Origin: an uncultured Lachnospiraceae bacterium
GTDB lineage: Bacteria; Bacillota; Clostridia; Lachnospirales; Lachnospiraceae
Assembly: GCA_947630855.1 (NCBI GenBank)
Contig: CANRJF010000006.1
Location: forward strand, 1 to 54,451
Reading direction: 5' to 3'
Length of the DNA: 54,451 nucleotides
This document shows positions 44,853 to 54,393 of the stretch, in pieces. Made by a program: the position numbers and the translations under genes. The notes under the pieces are model-generated. The model made no database searches. It was not told where the DNA came from and was given only the letters and a program-made list of their open reading frames with translations. Numbering within the stretch: position 1 is the stretch's first letter; every line of letters begins with the position of its first letter.

Positions 44853-46115
44853 CTAAGCACGTTTTGAAAGAACATCTTTCTCGTAAGCTTCCACCTGGTT
44901 AAACCACTGATTTTCCGTGGGAACACCGCAGGTTTCACAGTAATAATTCCACACATCTCCCACAGGAAGCATCTTTACCTCCTCCTGTTTTGCCATAAGT
45001 TCCGTAAACCTGCCTTCATCCTGAAGCTTCTTTAACTCCTTGTGAGGCGTGCACATAGCTGCCAGCAGCGCCTTCTGCAGGCTGCGGAATCCCACTGACC
45101 ATGCACTGATACGGTTAATGCTGGCATCAAAGAAATCCAGGGCAATATATACACGGTCTAAGGCATCACAGCGGACAATTTCTTTTGCAATCTCCTTTGT
45201 CTCGTCATCTAAAATAACCGCATGGTCCGAATCCCAGCGCACACCCCTTGTAACATGAAGGGCTAATTCCGGGAAGAAACATAAAAGTGCGGGAATCTTA
45301 TCGGAAACTACCTCTGTGGGATGGTAATGCCCGTTATCCATTAACGGCAGGCATTTATCTTTATGTAAAGATGCAAAGCTCAATGTAAATTCTGCGCTTC
45401 CCGAAGTGTAGGACTCTACGCCGATGCCAAATACCTTAGACTCCACACAGGGTTTTACTTTATTGAAATCGTAGGGCTCGGATAATATTTCCTCAATAGC
45501 CTCTTTGTAACGCATTCTCGGCCCCATCCTGTCGGCGGGAACATCCTTAAACCCGTCCCCTGTCCAGATATTCATGACACAAGGTATGCCTGTTTCCTCT
45601 GCAAAATAGCTGGAAATGCGGATACATGCCTTGCCGTGGTCAATCCAGAATTTCCTGATTTTTTCATCCGGGCTTGACAATGTAAGACCGTCTTTTATAT
45701 TGGGATGGGAGAAAAATGTGGGGTTGAAATCCAGTCCCATGTTTCTTTCTTTTGCAAAATCCACCCATTTCTTAAAATGCCTGGGCTCCAGTTTATCCCT
45801 GTCTGCAAACTCCCCGTTTTCAAAAATAGCATAGCTTGCATGGAGATTTAATTTCTTTGCTCCGGGGCAGAGTTTTAAAACCATATCAATATCCGCCATA
45901 AGCTGCTCCGGCGTCGTTGCTTTTCCCGGATAATTTCCCGTTGTCTGGATTCCCCCGGTAAGCGGGCCGTCATGGTCAAAACCAATCACGTCATCCCCCT
46001 GCCAGCAGTGCAGGGAAACGGGAATGTCTTTTAACCTGGCAATGGCAGCATCCGTGTCCACTCCATATTCTTTGTATACTTCTTTTGCCGCTTCGTATCT
46101 CTCTTTTACATTCAT
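44853..46115 (-). CDS. rhaA: L-rhamnose isomerase
   Basis: A 420-residue L-rhamnose isomerase, converting L-rhamnose to L-rhamnulose in the cytosol. It opens MNVKERYEAAKEVYKEYGVD and has SLHCWQGDDVIGFD, NLHASYAIF, GLDFNPTFFSHP and the metal-binding region SFASLHKDKCLPLMDNGHYH. Length matches the family. It follows rhaB by 18 nt. No rhamnulose-1-phosphate aldolase (rhaD) gene is in the window. Confidence 0.96.
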   Translation of the reverse strand: MNVKERYEAAKEVYKEYGVDTDAAIARLKDIPVSLHCWQGDDVIGFDHDGPLTGGIQTTGNYPGKATTPEQLMADIDMVLKLCPGAKKLNLHASYAIFENGEFADRDKLEPRHFKKWVDFAKERNMGLDFNPTFFSHPNIKDGLTLSSPDEKIRKFWIDHGKACIRISSYFAEETGIPCVMNIWTGDGFKDVPADRMGPRMRYKEAIEEILSEPYDFNKVKPCVESKVFGIGVESYTSGSAEFTLSFASLHKDKCLPLMDNGHYHPTEVVSDKIPALLCFFPELALHVTRGVRWDSDHAVILDDETKEIAKEIVRCDALDRVYIALDFFDASINRISAWSVGFRSLQKALLAAMCTPHKELKKLQDEGRFTELMAKQEEVKMLPVGDVWNYYCETCGVPTENQWFNQVEAYEKDVLSKRA

Positions 46116-46133
46116 AGCCTTCTCCTTTTTTAT

Positions 46134-47537
46134 TTAAAATTTATATTTTTTAATTTCAAAAGATTCGTAGATGGCAGTCCTTGCCTCCTCCACCGTCTTA
46201 AATTCTCCTGCTTTTAACATCTGGGCAGTAATATTGCCGATTGCCGTTGCCTCCACAGGCCCTGCATGTACTTCTTTTCCTGTGTATTCTGCCGTAAGCC
46301 GGTTTAAATACTCTGCATTTGCCCCGCCTCCCACAATATGGATTCTGCCGTAAGTTCTTCCCGTGATTTCTTCTATCTCCTTTGCAGTTTTGGCATAACA
46401 CATAGCAAGGCTGTTGTAGATAACTGCCGCAATCTCCCCCACAGTCTCAGGCACTCTCCCGCCTGCCTTTCTGCAGTAATCCCGTATCTGTTCAGTCATA
46501 TTCTCCGGGGCTAAGAAACAGTCGTCATTTGCATCTACCCTGGAAGGGAAATCATTACACTCTGCCGCCATTTCACAAAGCTCCCCAAAGCTGTACTTAT
46601 TGCCCAGTTCCTTTTTCACATTCTGAATCATCCAAAGACCCATAATATTTTTTAAAAAACGGAACCGATAGTCAAAACCCCCTTCATTGGTAAGGTTTGC
46701 CTGTTTGCTCTCCAAAGAACAGTTTGCCTCTTTTAACTCAATTCCCATTAAAGACCAGGTGCCGGAACTTATGTAGAGAAAATCATCATCATTGGCAGGA
46801 ACGGAAAGAACTGCGGATGCGGTATCGTGAGTTCCCGGAAGCACAACTTCACAGTCAAACCCCACGATTTTCTGAATCTCTTCCGTAAAATGGCCTACCA
46901 CCGTCTTTGGCATTTGAATGGGAAGAAACATATCCCTGTTAAATCCTAACATATCAATCAGCTCATAATCCCAGTCTTTTGTCAGGGGACTTACAAGCTG
47001 GCTTGTGGTGGCATTGGTGTACTCCTGCATTTTCACTCCCGTTAAAAGGAAGTTAAAGTAATCAGGCACCATCAGCATGGCTTTTGCCTTCTGCATATAT
47101 TCCGGATTCTCCTTTTTCACTGCCATCAACTGATAAATGGTGTTAAAAATGGCTTTCTGGATTCCTGTGCGCTGGTACAGCTTATCTTCGGATATGATTT
47201 TATAAACTTCTTCGTCCATGCCGTTGGTCCGGCTGTCCCGGTAGCCCACGGATTCCCCTAACATCTCATCCTTATCATCCAAAAGCACAAAATCTACGCC
47301 CCAGGTATCAATTCCCATACTGCATGGGATTTTATGTATTTCCCTGCACTTTTTTATGCCTGTTAATATTTCCTGAAACAACTTTTCAAAATCCCAGCAA
47401 AGGTGGCTCCCCTGTTTTGTCTGCCCATTTTCAAAACGGTAAATTTCCTCTAAAACAATCCTGCCTTCTTTTCTGTATCCTAACATATGCCTTCCGCTGG
47501 ACGCCCCAATATCAATTGCTAAATAGTAATTCCCCAT
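46134..47537 (-). CDS. rhaB: Rhamnulokinase
   Basis: A 467-residue FGGY-family sugar kinase, phosphorylating L-rhamnulose. It has AIDIGASSGRHMLGY at the N-terminus, DTWGVDFVLLDD, PGTHDTASAVLSVP, SSGTWSLMGIE and IVGGGANAEYLNRLTAEYTG. GGAG lies about 8 nt upstream of the ATG. The gene sits 113 nt from the AraC regulator's stop codon, which has its own terminator. Confidence 0.95.
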   Translation of the reverse strand: MGNYYLAIDIGASSGRHMLGYRKEGRIVLEEIYRFENGQTKQGSHLCWDFEKLFQEILTGIKKCREIHKIPCSMGIDTWGVDFVLLDDKDEMLGESVGYRDSRTNGMDEEVYKIISEDKLYQRTGIQKAIFNTIYQLMAVKKENPEYMQKAKAMLMVPDYFNFLLTGVKMQEYTNATTSQLVSPLTKDWDYELIDMLGFNRDMFLPIQMPKTVVGHFTEEIQKIVGFDCEVVLPGTHDTASAVLSVPANDDDFLYISSGTWSLMGIELKEANCSLESKQANLTNEGGFDYRFRFLKNIMGLWMIQNVKKELGNKYSFGELCEMAAECNDFPSRVDANDDCFLAPENMTEQIRDYCRKAGGRVPETVGEIAAVIYNSLAMCYAKTAKEIEEITGRTYGRIHIVGGGANAEYLNRLTAEYTGKEVHAGPVEATAIGNITAQMLKAGEFKTVEEARTAIYESFEIKKYKF

Positions 47538-47593
47538 GTCTTCTCCTTTCCCGCCCCTGTTCGTTGTACTTATTTTACATGATTTCCCCCAAT

Positions 47594-47633
47594 AAAATAA
47601 GGACGTAGTTTTATAAAAATACCGTCCTTATTT
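47594..47633 (-). terminator. Terminator after the AraC regulator gene
   Basis: AATAAGGACG and CGTCCTTATT form the base of a hairpin with an inner GTTTT/AAAAT pairing, and T-rich sequence follows on the minus strand. It lies 20 nt after the AraC gene stop. Confidence 0.8.
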
Positions 47634-47652
47634 GCAAGTATGAAAAAAGAAC

Positions 47653-48738
47653 TTAATTGACAGTTCTGCGCACCTGCTGCGCAGAACGTACACGCGCCAT
47701 GCCGCCTGCGGCATGTGTACATCCTGTACTTGTGCCCTTTTTCATGGCCATTTGTGCCGAACGCGGCATGGGCACAAGTTTTTCCAGACGGTACTTCCTG
47801 GGGGTCATCCCGTATTTTTCCCGGAAAATCCTGTGGAAATAACTGGAATTATCATATCCCACTGCCGCAATGATATCCTCCACCGTAAGTTTTGTTGTGC
47901 TAAGGAGGAATGCAGCCTGGCTTAACCTTTTCTGCATTATCAGTTCTTTAAAGGTCATTCCCGTCTGTTTTTTTATAAAACGGCTGATGCCGCATAAGGA
48001 CTGATTGTGTATCTGGGCAAGCTCCCCAAGGCTTCCGTCCTTATAATTTTCCTCCACATACTGCAAAACGGAAAACATAAGATTTTTCTCATACTGCCCG
48101 GCGTCTCCATAACAGATTCTGTCCATATGGCCGGACAACTGTACAATTAAAAGACCCATGGTAATCTTATTGATATTCCGTTTATATGCCTGTTTATTTA
48201 CCAGCGACCAAATCATATTTTCTATTAAATTCTGGACAGGCAGAATATCCGACACCCGAAAATGGATATAATCCATTCCGTTTTTCTTTTGCTTAAGGGC
48301 CTCCACAAAAAAATCCCTCACCACATTTTCCTCTTCCATCATCTCAAATGCAATGTCAAAAAACTCCGGCATCACAATAAAATTCACCGCAATGTCATCA
48401 AACCCTGCGGGCAGAATTTCATGGACGGCATTCTGATTTAAAAACAACAGGTCTCCCTGCTCTAATTCTACCCTGGTATTATTGTGGATGATATGGGTGG
48501 TGGAGCCGGAACACATATAGATGATTTCTATGTAATTGTGGCTGTGCCGGGGAAAATGTACAAAGCGTGTATGGGTACGGATATCAATAAGTTTGCCTCT
48601 TTCCAGCATTTTTTTCCTGTCCACCACAAATTTGGAATCTGAAGTGTAAAGGCTCATTTCCACGCTGCCCTTTTCCTGTAATATTTTCTGTTCCTCCGGT
48701 GTAATAACTTTTAGTTTTTCCAAAAGTGACTGTTCCAT
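47653..48738 (-). CDS. AraC-family regulator, probable rhamnose operon activator
   Basis: A 361-residue AraC regulator. A cupin-like sensor domain fills ~50-200 (HFPRHSHNYIEIIYMCSGST), and the two-helix-turn-helix DNA-binding domain ~225-325 (GISRFIKKQTGMTFKELIMQ, AAVGYDNSSYFHRIFREKYG, MTPRKYR). The last ~35 residues are unusual (AQMAMKKGTSTGCTHAAGGM, then RVRSAQQVRRTVN) and are encoded by a set of strong hairpins. Position next to rhaB suggests it senses rhamnose. A ClC gene starts in the opposite direction from the same intergenic region. Confidence 0.88.
   Translation of the reverse strand: MEQSLLEKLKVITPEEQKILQEKGSVEMSLYTSDSKFVVDRKKMLERGKLIDIRTHTRFVHFPRHSHNYIEIIYMCSGSTTHIIHNNTRVELEQGDLLFLNQNAVHEILPAGFDDIAVNFIVMPEFFDIAFEMMEEENVVRDFFVEALKQKKNGMDYIHFRVSDILPVQNLIENMIWSLVNKQAYKRNINKITMGLLIVQLSGHMDRICYGDAGQYEKNLMFSVLQYVEENYKDGSLGELAQIHNQSLCGISRFIKKQTGMTFKELIMQKRLSQAAFLLSTTKLTVEDIIAAVGYDNSSYFHRIFREKYGMTPRKYRLEKLVPMPRSAQMAMKKGTSTGCTHAAGGMARVRSAQQVRRTVN
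47663..47779. repeat. Cluster of perfect hairpins inside the AraC gene's 3' end
   Basis: Three perfect inverted repeats follow in 117 bp: GTTCTGCGCA/TGCGCAGAAC (47663-47687), CATGCCGC/GCGGCATG (47698-47715), and ACTTGTGCCC/GGGCACAAGT (47728-47779). They are much more GC-rich than the surrounding DNA and encode the odd C-terminal extension of the regulator. Confidence 0.75.
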
Positions 48739-48786
48739 ATATTTCCTTTCTTGTGAATTTTATGAATTAGTGATAGTATTGTAATG

Positions 48787-48821
48787 TATAGTAAACGCAT
48801 TAAGTAAGCGCGTTTACTATA
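48787..48821. promoter_or_regulatory. Perfect 12-bp palindrome between the AraC and ClC genes
   Basis: TATAGTAAACGC (48787-48798) and GCGTTTACTATA (48810-48821) with an 11-nt spacer. There is no T-run, so it reads as an operator rather than a terminator. Bound by an AraC regulator or another repressor, it could control the ClC gene or the AraC gene. Confidence 0.65.
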
Positions 48822-48863
48822 AAATAATAAGACTTTGCCAAAATGATTACCAAGGAGATTGTT

Positions 48864-50123
48864 ATGAAAGAGAATTTGAAAAATCAGTTAAAAAACATTT
48901 TATCCTCTGTTCCCCGTATTGTAAAAATGATTGTGTATCCCATTTTATGCGGCATTATCGTAGGGCTTGTAGGCTGCGCTTTCTGTGTGCTTATGAACAT
49001 TGCCACCTCCACCCGCCTTGAACACGGCTTTATTATTTTGTTTCTGCCTTTTGCGGGCCTTTTGGTTGTAGGCATTTACCATCTTCTGAAAAATGAAAAT
49101 GACGCCGGCACAAACCTGGTGATTTCCGCCATCCAGTCCAAGGATGAAGTTCCCCTTAAAATGGCTCCTTCCATTTTCTTTGCCACTATTATCACCCATC
49201 TTTTCGGGGGTTCTGCGGGACGGGAAGGCGCCGCGCTGCAGTTGGGGGGAAGCATCGGAGGTTCCCTGGGACGTTTTTTAAAATTAAATGAAAAAGACAA
49301 CCACCTTTTAATGATGTGCGGCATGAGCGCTGCCTTTTCCGCACTGTTCGGAACGCCTATGGCGGCCGCCATATTTTCCATGGAAGTGGTGAGCGTGGGG
49401 ATTATGCACTATTCCGCCCTTGTGCCCTGTGTACTCTCCTCTTTTGTGGGCTACGGCGTGGCATCCTATTTTGGCTTGTCCGAGCATGTCTTTGGCATAT
49501 CCGGTATACCTGATTTTACCATAAAAACCGCTTGCATTACAGTTGTTTTAGCATTTTTGTGCGCCATAGTCAGCGGCCTTTTCTGCGTATGCCTGCACAA
49601 ATCCCAGGAACTTTACAAAAAATATATTAAAAACCCCTACCTGCGCGCCATGGCAGGAGGGGCGATTGTGGTAGTCCTCACTATTTTAACAGGCTGCCAG
49701 GACTATAACGGCACAGGGGTGCACATTATTGTAAAAGCCCTTGCCGGAACGGTTTTTCCTGCCGCTTTCCTTTTAAAAATCCTTTTTACCTCCCTGACTT
49801 TGGGGGCAGGTTTTAAAGGCGGGGAAATTGTTCCCACCTTCTTTATCGGGGCTACCTTCGGATGCCTTTTTGGAAACCTGACTGGATTTTCCCCCAGTCT
49901 GTGCGCCGCCGTTGGAATGGTCAGCTTATTCTGCGGCGTAACCAACTGCCCCATCTCTTCTCTGCTTATCAGTTTTGAGATGTTCGGCTATGAAGGCATG
50001 CCTTTTTACCTCCTTGCCTGCGCTTTCAGCTATATGCTTTCCGGGTATTTCAGCCTGTACCACAGCCAGGTAATTGTGTACTCAAAGATGCACACAACAT
50101 TTATTAACAAAAAAAACCACTGA
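48864..50123 (+). CDS. ClC-family ion channel/transporter, CLC-F-like
   Basis: A 419-residue polytopic ClC protein. The selectivity-filter region reads GTNLVISAIQ, then LKMAPSIFFATIITHLFGGS, and AGREGAALQLGG with the gating Glu in GREG. The N-x-L filter and 'THLFGGSAGREG' match fluoride-exporting CLC-F proteins better than chloride ClCs, which have a GSGIP filter. Later segments contain GAGFKGGEIVPTFFIGATFG. The ATG at 48864 has AAGGAG 6 nt upstream, so the longer frame from 48843 is not chosen. No fluoride riboswitch is seen before it. Confidence 0.8.
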   Translation: MKENLKNQLKNILSSVPRIVKMIVYPILCGIIVGLVGCAFCVLMNIATSTRLEHGFIILFLPFAGLLVVGIYHLLKNENDAGTNLVISAIQSKDEVPLKMAPSIFFATIITHLFGGSAGREGAALQLGGSIGGSLGRFLKLNEKDNHLLMMCGMSAAFSALFGTPMAAAIFSMEVVSVGIMHYSALVPCVLSSFVGYGVASYFGLSEHVFGISGIPDFTIKTACITVVLAFLCAIVSGLFCVCLHKSQELYKKYIKNPYLRAMAGGAIVVVLTILTGCQDYNGTGVHIIVKALAGTVFPAAFLLKILFTSLTLGAGFKGGEIVPTFFIGATFGCLFGNLTGFSPSLCAAVGMVSLFCGVTNCPISSLLISFEMFGYEGMPFYLLACAFSYMLSGYFSLYHSQVIVYSKMHTTFINKKNH

Positions 50124-50127
50124 CCGT

Positions 50128-51486
<1,359 letters not shown>

Positions 51487-51589
51487 TTATTCCCGCGGGA
51501 AATGGGCTGTGTAATGGCGAATTAAATGTAAACATACGAAGAAAAAAAAGCACAATCCAGACAAAAGCGGATACATTGCCAAGAAATGT

Positions 51590-51618
51590 TTGTGTGTTAG
51601 TCAGAAATTTGTTATAAT
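51590..51618 (+). promoter_or_regulatory. Promoter of the JAB-domain gene
   Basis: TTGTGT (51590-51595), a 17-nt spacer and TATAAT (51613-51618). A transcript from here would begin near 51625, which supports the TTG start at 51650 and excludes the earlier start of the open frame. Confidence 0.55.
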
Positions 51619-51649
51619 GATAATCAGGAAATTTGAAGGAGAAAATGCG

Positions 51650-52258
51650 TTGACAATTGATAATTATCCAAATGAATTAGAACAGGCAAAGAAACGGGAT
51701 AAAAAAGTATATATTACAGATGTTGCCATTAGTAAAGTTCCATTCGTTGAATATTTTGGATTTACAAAAGAGCAGAGCCAAATCATGCAGGAATTGGCAA
51801 AGGATGTGCTGGTTATCTCAAAAGAAAGCAATGACAGCAATGAAGTTGCTATAACCTGTGATTTAGAAAATCCTGACCCTCTGCATAATTTTGGCGTGGC
51901 ACTGGGAACGGAGCATGATGTTGATGTCCTGTCTGATACGTTGTCAAACCATATGATTGTATCCAGGAAATCGGTTGCGATTGTGCTTTTGCATAATCAT
52001 CCATCAACGCAAACATTTTCGTTACAGGATATTCAGTTTTTTGTCCAACATCCGATGATAGAAGTAATGACTGTGGTTTCCAACCAGGGTACCGTCCATT
52101 ATCTGAAAAGGGATAAAGATTTTGATTACGACAAAGTTTTTGGGCTGTTCCGGGAATGCGTGGGCAGAATAAACAGGAATTCTTCCAGCATGGAAATATA
52201 TATGGCATCGTTGGAATTTTTGGCAAAGTGCAGCGAGACAGGATTGTTTTACAGGTAA
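51650..52258 (+). CDS. JAB/RadC-like metalloprotease-domain protein
   Basis: A ~203-residue protein with a JAMM-like motif: H115-N-H117-P-S in LLHNHPSTQTFSLQDIQF, with S124 and D127. RadC proteins and phage-borne JAB proteins share this fold; the N-terminal helix-hairpin-helix of true RadC is absent, so it fits the mobile-element subgroup. Start TTG 51650 has AAGGAG 8 nt upstream. It lies directly upstream of decayed genes, pointing to a mobile-element origin. Confidence 0.75.
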   Translation: MTIDNYPNELEQAKKRDKKVYITDVAISKVPFVEYFGFTKEQSQIMQELAKDVLVISKESNDSNEVAITCDLENPDPLHNFGVALGTEHDVDVLSDTLSNHMIVSRKSVAIVLLHNHPSTQTFSLQDIQFFVQHPMIEVMTVVSNQGTVHYLKRDKDFDYDKVFGLFRECVGRINRNSSSMEIYMASLEFLAKCSETGLFYR

Positions 52259-52280
52259 AAGAAAGGAAGGTGCATTCTAT

Positions 52281-52463
52281 ATGAGCAAAACATCATTGAA
52301 CGATTTGGTATACAGTTTTGAACCCTTGGAAGTTTTTTCGCCTGATCCTGATTACAAGGTGGATGAGATTGAATTGCAGAAAAGCATCAAAAAAAGCAGG
52401 GATATGATGGAAGTAATCAGAAAATATAAAAACGAAAAAGTTAAGGTTGGAAAAGAATGGTAA
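52281..52463 (+). CDS. Small hypothetical protein, probably frameshifted
   Basis: A 60-residue charged protein starting MSKTSLNDLVYSFEPLEVFS, with AAGGAAGG before the ATG. After its stop, another frame continues NSAAGGLHKCADVSLIEQEK then AALKL and a stop, which looks like a protein tail. A single base change near 52461 would extend the gene by about 25 residues. Family unknown. It is 22 nt from the JAB gene. Confidence 0.5.
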   Translation: MSKTSLNDLVYSFEPLEVFSPDPDYKVDEIELQKSIKKSRDMMEVIRKYKNEKVKVGKEW

Positions 52464-52593
52464 TTCAGCCGCTGGCGGACTCCATAAATGTGCGGATGTG
52501 TCTTTAATAGAGCAGGAAAAAGCGGCATTGAAATTGTAACTTTTGACAAGAATACAATGAAAGCAATAGGAGCGGAAAGGAGAAGTGTTTTTA

Positions 52594-53089
52594 TGGGATT
52601 ATTTTCAAAAAAGAAAAAAAAGATAAAGCAGAGTTTGACGAAATAACGCCGGAAACCAAAGCCAGGTTGGATGAATTAGCTGAAAGAGGCAACCAACTTG
52701 AGAAAAACGAAGAATACGAGGAAGCCGTACAGGTATGGCAAGAGGCGCTGAAGCTAATACCAGAACCGCAACAATTTTACAGCGAAACCATATGGTTTTT
52801 AGCCGCCATTGGCGATGTTTATTTCCAAAAGAAACAATACCAAAAAGCACACGAATGCTTTGACAAAGCACGCGGAAATATGAGCGGCGAGGGCTATGAA
52901 AATCCATTTATCATGCTCCGATTGGGTGAATGCTGTTTAGAAATTGGCGATGAAGAGAACGCCACAGAATATTTGCTCAGGGCATATATGATGGAGGGGA
53001 AAGAAATATTTGAGCCTGATGAGGACGGAGAAGATGACGGACAAAAATATTTTGATTATTTAAGAACCCATGTTGAACATATTGAATAA
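52594..53089 (+). pseudogene. TPR-repeat protein with a frameshift at a poly-A tract
   Basis: The gene opens at ATG 52594 (AAGGAG 10 nt upstream) as MGLFSKKKK and soon stops. One base fewer in the A7 run at 52615-52621 joins this start to the long frame DKAEFDEITPETKARLDELA. That frame contains TPR units such as EEYEEAVQVWQEALKL and KKQYQKAHECFDKARGNMSG. The break is therefore one extra A, by mutation, transcriptional slippage or sequencing error. The in-frame TTG at 52667 could start a shorter protein. Confidence 0.65.
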
Positions 53090-53123
53090 AAATTAGAAAG
53101 ATACCAATCTTTTTATCCCAAAT

Positions 53124-53155
53124 GAAAAAGATGCCAAAAAACCGGCATCTTTTTC
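53124..53155. terminator. Bidirectional terminator between the TPR gene and KDPG aldolase
   Basis: GAAAAAGATGCC and GGCATCTTTTTC form a perfect 12-bp stem with an 8-nt loop. It lies 35 nt after the TPR gene and 53 nt after the aldolase stop, facing both. Confidence 0.9.
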
Positions 53156-53207
53156 AAATATATAAGTATAAATTTAGGATTAGAAATTGGCAAAACTATT
53201 TAGGAAA

Positions 53208-54173
53208 TTATTTATTCTCAATTAAATGTACTGCAAACCCGCCAATCTCGTCTGCAAAGTATACAAACTTCATGGAACCGTCATCATTATATGTCTTGGA
53301 GGATTCATCAAATTTGAAACCGCGTTTCTCCAAATGATATACGGCACGGTCAACATAATTTGTTCCAATAGCAATATGTCCGTTGGCGCCCCTGCCCTGG
53401 CCTTTCATAATCTCAACCATTTTATTTACGAAGATGGAACTGTTGCCCACTGCCTTCTCCACACCGAAGATAGATGCAAATTTATCTGCTTCATCCTGTG
53501 CGTCTGCTTCGCTCTGATTGTTAATACCCACATGTTTAATGGTAAATCCAAGCATGGTAGCAACTGCCTCTTTTGTAAGCCTTGTAATGCCCTCCCAGTC
53601 TTTTGCCTTTACCATATCGCCGTTTACCATCCAGCTTCCGCCACATGCAATAATCTTCTTGAAATCAAGATAATTCTTAATATTTTTTGCATTGATTCCA
53701 CCGGTAGGCATAAATTTCATCTTTGTGTAGGGAGCTGCCATTGCCTTAATTACAGGAAGCCCGCCGATTGCCTCTGCCGGGAAGAACTTTACTACTTCAA
53801 GACCAAGTTTTATCGCCTGTTCTACGTCACTGGGATTTGCACATCCCGGTGTGATAGGAATATTCTTGTCCACGCAGTATTTTACAACATCCGGATTTAA
53901 CCCCGGGCTTACAATAAATTTTGCTCCGGCGTTCACTGCTCTGTCCACCTGTTCCGTAGTAAGCACGGTTCCGGCTCCTACTAACATCTCCGGGAATTTG
54001 CTTGCCATAATGCGGATGGACTCTTCTGCCGCATCCGTACGGAATGTAACTTCTGCACAGGGAAGCCCGCCGTCAATCAATGCCTTTGCCAAAGGCTCTG
54101 CGTCAGCCGCATCGTTTAATGCGATTACCGGGATAATACCGATTTTGGAAAACTCTTCTAATACCTTGTTCAT
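53208..54173 (-). CDS. eda: KDPG/KHG aldolase fused to a VOC-like domain
   Basis: A 321-residue protein. Residues 1-~206 form a class I KDPG/KHG aldolase: E41 in AEVTFRT, GAGTVLT, Schiff-base K129 in VVKFFPAE, and MPTGGINAKNIKNYL. Residues ~207-321 resemble a glyoxalase/VOC domain (GFTIKHVGINNQSEAD, HIAIGTNYVDRAVYHLEKRG, VYFADEIGGFAVHLIENK). A VOC fusion may handle the pyruvate-glyoxal side or a second sugar acid; this is inference. The ATG at 54173 has AAGGAG 6 nt upstream. It is likely the last gene of an operon extending beyond the window or stands alone. Confidence 0.9.
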   Translation of the reverse strand: MNKVLEEFSKIGIIPVIALNDAADAEPLAKALIDGGLPCAEVTFRTDAAEESIRIMASKFPEMLVGAGTVLTTEQVDRAVNAGAKFIVSPGLNPDVVKYCVDKNIPITPGCANPSDVEQAIKLGLEVVKFFPAEAIGGLPVIKAMAAPYTKMKFMPTGGINAKNIKNYLDFKKIIACGGSWMVNGDMVKAKDWEGITRLTKEAVATMLGFTIKHVGINNQSEADAQDEADKFASIFGVEKAVGNSSIFVNKMVEIMKGQGRGANGHIAIGTNYVDRAVYHLEKRGFKFDESSKTYNDDGSMKFVYFADEIGGFAVHLIENK

Positions 54174-54230
54174 AGTAATCTCCTTTTCCTGAAAATTTAT
54201 AGTGAAACATAAAAACCCTTTGTTCCATAA

Positions 54231-54249
54231 TGTGAAACTAAATTTCACA
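54231..54249. promoter_or_regulatory. KdgR-like operator of the aldolase gene
   Basis: TGTGAAA-CTAAA-TTTCACA is a perfect 7-bp palindrome lying just downstream of the transcription start. It resembles KdgR (IclR-family) boxes of the form GAAAC...TTTC. A second imperfect palindrome (TGAAACA ... TGTTCCA) lies about 20 nt further on. Repression by roadblock is plausible. Confidence 0.6.
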
Positions 54250-54267
54250 AAATGGATTTATAGTTAA

Positions 54268-54295
54268 ATTATAACATCATTTCTAAGAATGTCAA
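54268..54295 (-). promoter_or_regulatory. Promoter of the KDPG aldolase gene
   Basis: Minus strand: TTGACA (54290-54295), a 16-nt spacer and TATAAT (54268-54273), a near-perfect sigma-A-type promoter. Transcription would start around 54261, leaving an ~88-nt leader that contains the operator. Confidence 0.8.
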
Positions 54296-54348
54296 CCTAT
54301 GATTTTTTTTATTATCATTTATACAGTCATATTCTCAAATCAAACAGC

Positions 54349-54393
54349 AACAGGGATATATTCAGTCAAATACATTTTGAAAATATCCCTGTT
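54349..54393. terminator. Terminator-like hairpin near the right edge
   Basis: ACAGGGATAT and ATATCCCTGT arms enclose ~24 nt, with T-rich sequence after it on the plus strand. It probably ends a minus-strand gene beyond the window, separating it from the aldolase promoter. Confidence 0.5.
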
